The position numbers and the translations under genes were made by a program. Source: an uncultured Pseudomonadales bacterium (GTDB lineage Bacteria; Pseudomonadota; Gammaproteobacteria; Pseudomonadales; Porticoccaceae). From it: a DNA stretch of 10,470 bases. The notes beneath the pieces are model-generated. The model worked only from the letters and a program-made list of their open reading frames with translations. It was not told the origin of the DNA and did not search any database. The stretch spans positions 1-10,470 of the forward strand of contig CAJQJT010000293.1 in NCBI GenBank assembly GCA_905478725.1, in the 5' to 3' direction. Below are positions 7,681-10,470 of the stretch, one piece after another. The stretch's first letter is position 1, and each line of letters starts with the position of its first letter.

Positions 7681-10170
7681 TTAGAAGTTGTAGGTCATAC
7701 CCAGGGAGTAGTTCTTGCCAAAAATATCGTACTGTGACAATTGTGAATCATCACCCCAGTAGTAATATTCAGCACGATTGCCCAGATTCACGGCTTCAAA
7801 TTTGATTGCAAGCGCGTCATTAACCTTATATTTGGCGGTCAGATCGACTTGAACATAGGCGTCTACCCAGCGCATATTGTTTTCACTAAGATCATCAATA
7901 CTGCCGTTCTCATCGGCGAGCCAATCAAGGTATTCGCTGCGGTAGTTAGCCGCTATACGGACATCCCAAGGGCCTTTATCGTAGCCAACACTGATATTGG
8001 CGGCTTCATCTGCCAACTTTCTGAACGGTGTAGTGAAGCTGTTGTCGTCTTCAAATGCGAAGCTGCTCTCGCCATCAGTCAACGTCATATTGGCCGCAAC
8101 ATACAAGCCGTTGTCCCAACCATACTGGCCATTCAACTCAAAGCCATCAATAGTCGAATCACCTGAGTTGATCCAGGTTTCAACACCGTCATTAAAGGCA
8201 ACACCCATGATCGTGGCATTTTTCTGGATAGTAGGATAAATGGCGTTCTTGATATCTTTTCTGAACAGACCTGCGCTAATAAAGGTCATGCCCTCGCCAT
8301 AGAACTCAATGGATAGATCATAGTTAACTGCTTCGTAGGGCTTCAGTAGTGGATTGCCCGCTGAACCGCTCACCTTTGCACCGCCGTCGTCATAATTAAC
8401 ATTTAACTTAGGCGCCGTTTTAGTGAAGCCTGGACGTGACAGACCTTTCCAAATTGCTGCTCGCAACTGTAGTTGATCATTGAAGAAGTATTTAACATTA
8501 ACGCTTGGGGCAAAGAACGAGTGATCACTTGAAGCAGTGGTTTGCGCAAGCGTAACCTGATCGTGAGCCTGGGAATCAACAGAGGTATTTTCGTAGCGCA
8601 TTCCGGCGACCACAACCGCTTTATCCCAGGTATAAGTGTTCTGAATGTATGCCGCGAAGATATCTTCAGTGGTGGTAAAATCGCGGCTAATATCATCTTC
8701 AAAGTCGACATCCATTTCGTCAACCCGATCTTTCATGGCCCATACTAGGCTTGGATCTGCCTGCTGACTAAAGGTTTGGTCTGCAAAGAACCAATCACTA
8801 TTAGTCTGTGGATTCATATCTGCAAGGGTATTATCGCCCCAGCCGTCATAGACAATAATGTAATCGTCGACATCTTTCTCGCGACTCTTCACTTTGACAC
8901 CGGTTTTTACAACACCAAAATCGAACTCTTTTTCAGCATTGAAGACAAAAGCGACTTCAGAATCCTGAGAGACATTAGCGGTTACTTCAAAACCATCAAA
9001 TCCCATTTCAGCAGGATCGTAAAGTGAAGCATCAGCAGGCGTTAGGTAAGGGCGCTGTGAATCGGCCCAATTAATAGTCGTAATTTTGTCGTCATTGCGA
9101 TATTTGGTGCGGAAGTTAGCTTCTGCGTTATTGCTGTCATCTTCTTCAGCAAATGAGTAACTGACCATGGTATCGACAAACCATCCCGAAACTGCAGTCT
9201 CATAGCCCAAATTGAACGCTGCAATAGTACGAGTCTCTTCACGAACGCGAGTCTCGGCATCATGTTTGATTTCGTTAACCACCATGCCATTTGCTGAGGT
9301 TGAAATCACTTGATCGCCAATATCGCCGTACTCATCTTTCCAGCGAAGCTCTGAATCGTTGTACTGATTCCAGAATAGGTTAGCGAATAGACGATCATCA
9401 TCACCAATAAGAAAATCGACGTCATAAGTCATACCTAGACGCTCTCTGGTGAGCTCGTAATAACGCATTTCATAATCATCGTTCATTGCCCCATCTTCCC
9501 AGCCAAAACCGGTCTCATTATTAAATGCGACTATATCTTTGCTTGAGTAGGTGACACCGAAGACATGAGCAGCCATGTCATTAATTTTGTCGCCATAGGT
9601 TAATGCCAGCTTAGGGTTAAGCTTTTCAGCGGCATATTGACCAAAATTATTTTGTACTTTAAGGGCCAGTAGTCTGCCTTCCAGTTCTGAAGGCTTTTTA
9701 GTCTTAAAATCAACACGTCCACCGATTGAATCTGAATCCATCTCAGGGGTCAGGGACTTGGCGACTGTAATAGAGTCTAACAACTCAGTGGGCAGACCAT
9801 CGAGCATAACACTGCGCCCGTTCTCCGGTGCCACCATGGATGCACCGTTCACGGCGATGGAATTTAGGTCTGAGCTCAAGCCACGAATGGTGACATAGCG
9901 GCCTTCTGACTGATCGTTTTCGATGGATATACCGGGAAGTCTTCTAATTGCCTCAGCAGCAGTGGTATCAGCAAAGCTGCCCATGGCATCTGAATCGACA
10001 ACGGAGATAAGACTATTCGATTCACGCTGTTTTTCAACAGCAGAGATCAAGGTAGCCTTGCTACCGACTATAGTAATTTCTTCCAACGTTGAACTGTCTT
10101 GGGCTACAACTGACGCAACCATGGCGTTAGTTGCGGCGAGTATGGCAATACTTAAGGTTAATTTATTCAT
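7681..10170 (-). CDS. TonB-dependent outer-membrane receptor, probable phytate-related
   Basis: The product is 829 residues, in the range for this family. A Sec signal peptide (1 to about 23, cleavage likely VVA|QD) is followed by a TonB-box-like EEITIVGS (30-37) and a plug domain with AEAIRRLPGISIE (72-84), GRYVTIRGL (90-98) and SIGGRVDFKTKKP (148-160). A long beta-barrel follows, ending in the aromatic outer-membrane signature GMTYNF with terminal Phe. The plug wording matches the TonB-Xanth-Caul type of receptor (TIGR01782) common in aquatic Proteobacteria, which often take up organic oligomers rather than siderophores. Substrate is inferred only from the downstream phytase and the Pho-type promoter: phytate, lower inositol phosphates or their metal complexes. 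The ATG at 10170 has GGGGGAG upstream, which can partly fold into TCTCC/GGAGA. TonB, ExbB and ExbD are not in the window. Confidence 0.92.
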   Translation of the reverse strand: MNKLTLSIAILAATNAMVASVVAQDSSTLEEITIVGSKATLISAVEKQRESNSLISVVDSDAMGSFADTTAAEAIRRLPGISIENDQSEGRYVTIRGLSSDLNSIAVNGASMVAPENGRSVMLDGLPTELLDSITVAKSLTPEMDSDSIGGRVDFKTKKPSELEGRLLALKVQNNFGQYAAEKLNPKLALTYGDKINDMAAHVFGVTYSSKDIVAFNNETGFGWEDGAMNDDYEMRYYELTRERLGMTYDVDFLIGDDDRLFANLFWNQYNDSELRWKDEYGDIGDQVISTSANGMVVNEIKHDAETRVREETRTIAAFNLGYETAVSGWFVDTMVSYSFAEEDDSNNAEANFRTKYRNDDKITTINWADSQRPYLTPADASLYDPAEMGFDGFEVTANVSQDSEVAFVFNAEKEFDFGVVKTGVKVKSREKDVDDYIIVYDGWGDNTLADMNPQTNSDWFFADQTFSQQADPSLVWAMKDRVDEMDVDFEDDISRDFTTTEDIFAAYIQNTYTWDKAVVVAGMRYENTSVDSQAHDQVTLAQTTASSDHSFFAPSVNVKYFFNDQLQLRAAIWKGLSRPGFTKTAPKLNVNYDDGGAKVSGSAGNPLLKPYEAVNYDLSIEFYGEGMTFISAGLFRKDIKNAIYPTIQKNATIMGVAFNDGVETWINSGDSTIDGFELNGQYGWDNGLYVAANMTLTDGESSFAFEDDNSFTTPFRKLADEAANISVGYDKGPWDVRIAANYRSEYLDWLADENGSIDDLSENNMRWVDAYVQVDLTAKYKVNDALAIKFEAVNLGNRAEYYYWGDDSQLSQYDIFGKNYSLGMTYNF

Positions 10171-10205
10171 GATCTCCCCCGGAGAGCTAAAAATTTAGTC
10201 CGACG

Positions 10206-10250
10206 AAAATAGCCCTTTGAGGTGACATTGGAGTGACATAAAAATGACAA
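10206..10250 (-). promoter_or_regulatory. Candidate PhoB-activated promoter with triple Pho half-sites
   Basis: On the minus strand three 7-base half-sites, TTGTCAT (10250-10244), ATGTCAC (10239-10233) and ATGTCAC (10228-10222), repeat every 11 bp. PhoB recognises 7-bp direct repeats (CTGTCAT-like) separated by 4 bp, which is this spacing. Ten bases after the last half-site comes TATTTT (10211-10206), a plausible -10. The -35 position (ACTCCA) does not match sigma70 and is overlapped by the Pho sites, as in activator-dependent Pho promoters. It drives the receptor and probably the phytase. Confidence 0.8.
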
Positions 10251-10281
10251 TTGTGTTGCAACAGCAGGTTTTGGCAGGCAC

Positions 10282-10308
10282 AAAAAAAGCCCCGACTAGC
10301 GGAGCTTT
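10282..10308 (-). terminator. Intrinsic terminator of tRNA-Leu(GAG)
   Basis: On the minus strand AAAGCTCCG pairs with CGGGGCTTT (one G-U) around a 5-base loop, and the stem runs into a total of seven T. It separates the tRNA-Leu transcript from the Pho-type promoter that starts 31 bases later. Confidence 0.85.
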
Positions 10309-10346
10309 AAGAGTGCCAATAACGAAAAATCTCACTGGTCTTTATA

Positions 10347-10431
10347 TGGTGCCCAAGGCCGGACTCGAACCGGCACAGCTTTCGCCACTACCCCCTCAAG
10401 ATAGCGTGTCTACCAATTCCACCACTTGGGC
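10347..10431 (-). tRNA. leuU: tRNA-Leu (anticodon GAG)
   Basis: This 85-base class II tRNA has an encoded CCA. The acceptor GCCCAAG/CTTGGGC is fully paired, the D loop has the Leu-type AATTGGTAGAC, the anticodon loop is TTGAGGG (anticodon GAG, reading CUC/CUU), the variable arm is long, and the T arm has GGTTCGAGTCC. E. coli leuU (GAG) lies beside secG upstream of metY-rimP, and Pseudomonas has this tRNA directly next to tRNA-fMet. That supports calling this the same locus. Its promoter lies outside the window. Confidence 0.97.
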
Positions 10432-10470
10432 ATATAACATCTTAACTCTCTACACTTAAAGACTTAGTGC
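10432..10470. other. Window edge upstream of tRNA-Leu, nothing recognised
   Basis: These 39 AT-rich bases hold no recognisable coding end or promoter. By conserved gene order secG would be expected just beyond the window, but this is not visible. Confidence 0.3.

Noticed and set aside
5276-10346. Direct repeats of the tRNA-Leu 3' end marking the insert borders
   Set aside because: By eye no copy of the tRNA-Leu 3' end appears near tRNA-fMet, so an integrase-driven origin of the 5-kb segment is not supported.
10244-10459. A 71-codon + strand open frame over tRNA-Leu
   Set aside because: It is antisense to the tRNA and its terminator. KAGLEPAQLSPLPPQ is the familiar artefact peptide of tRNA-Leu.

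Overview
This window looks like chromosomal DNA of a marine-type gammaproteobacterium, possibly near the Cellvibrionales / Porticoccaceae / SAR92 group. The evidence is protein style, the gene order of the translation operon, and a TonB-receptor plus beta-propeller phytase pair typical of aquatic Proteobacteria. Placement is by eye, not by search. Almost everything is on the minus strand, so transcription runs from high to low coordinates.

Layout in the direction of transcription: tRNA-Leu(GAG) (10431-10347) with its terminator; a candidate Pho-regulated promoter; a TonB-dependent receptor (10170-7681); a beta-propeller phytase lipoprotein (7595-6492); a short convergent + strand ORF of 37 codons (6347-6460); a DjlA-type membrane J-domain co-chaperone (6173-5379); a strong sigma70 promoter; initiator tRNA-fMet (5275-5199); a 346-bp structured leader; then rimP, nusA, infB and the 5' part of rbfA, which runs off the window at base 1.

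The fMet-rimP-nusA-infB-rbfA block is a classical translation/transcription operon. RimP and RbfA mature the 30S subunit, NusA is the elongation/termination factor, and IF2 recruits the initiator tRNA encoded at the operon head. The leader between tRNA-fMet and rimP is crowded. It has three terminator-like hairpins, an exact 38-bp copy of the 3' half of tRNA-fMet plus flank, and a hairpin whose 7-bp outer stem is followed directly by ACCA, like a tRNA acceptor end. These look like decayed tandem tRNA copies, an integration scar, or processing/attenuation signals.

In Pseudomonas-type genomes tRNA-Leu(GAG) and tRNA-fMet are next to each other. Here about 5 kb separates them, carrying djlA and the receptor-phytase pair. 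The receptor promoter has three TGTCA half-sites at exact 11-bp spacing, 10 bp before a -10 hexamer, which is the architecture of a PhoB-activated promoter. I infer a phosphate-starvation phytate scavenging unit inserted between the two tRNA genes. I saw no mobile-element genes, CRISPR arrays or broken protein genes.
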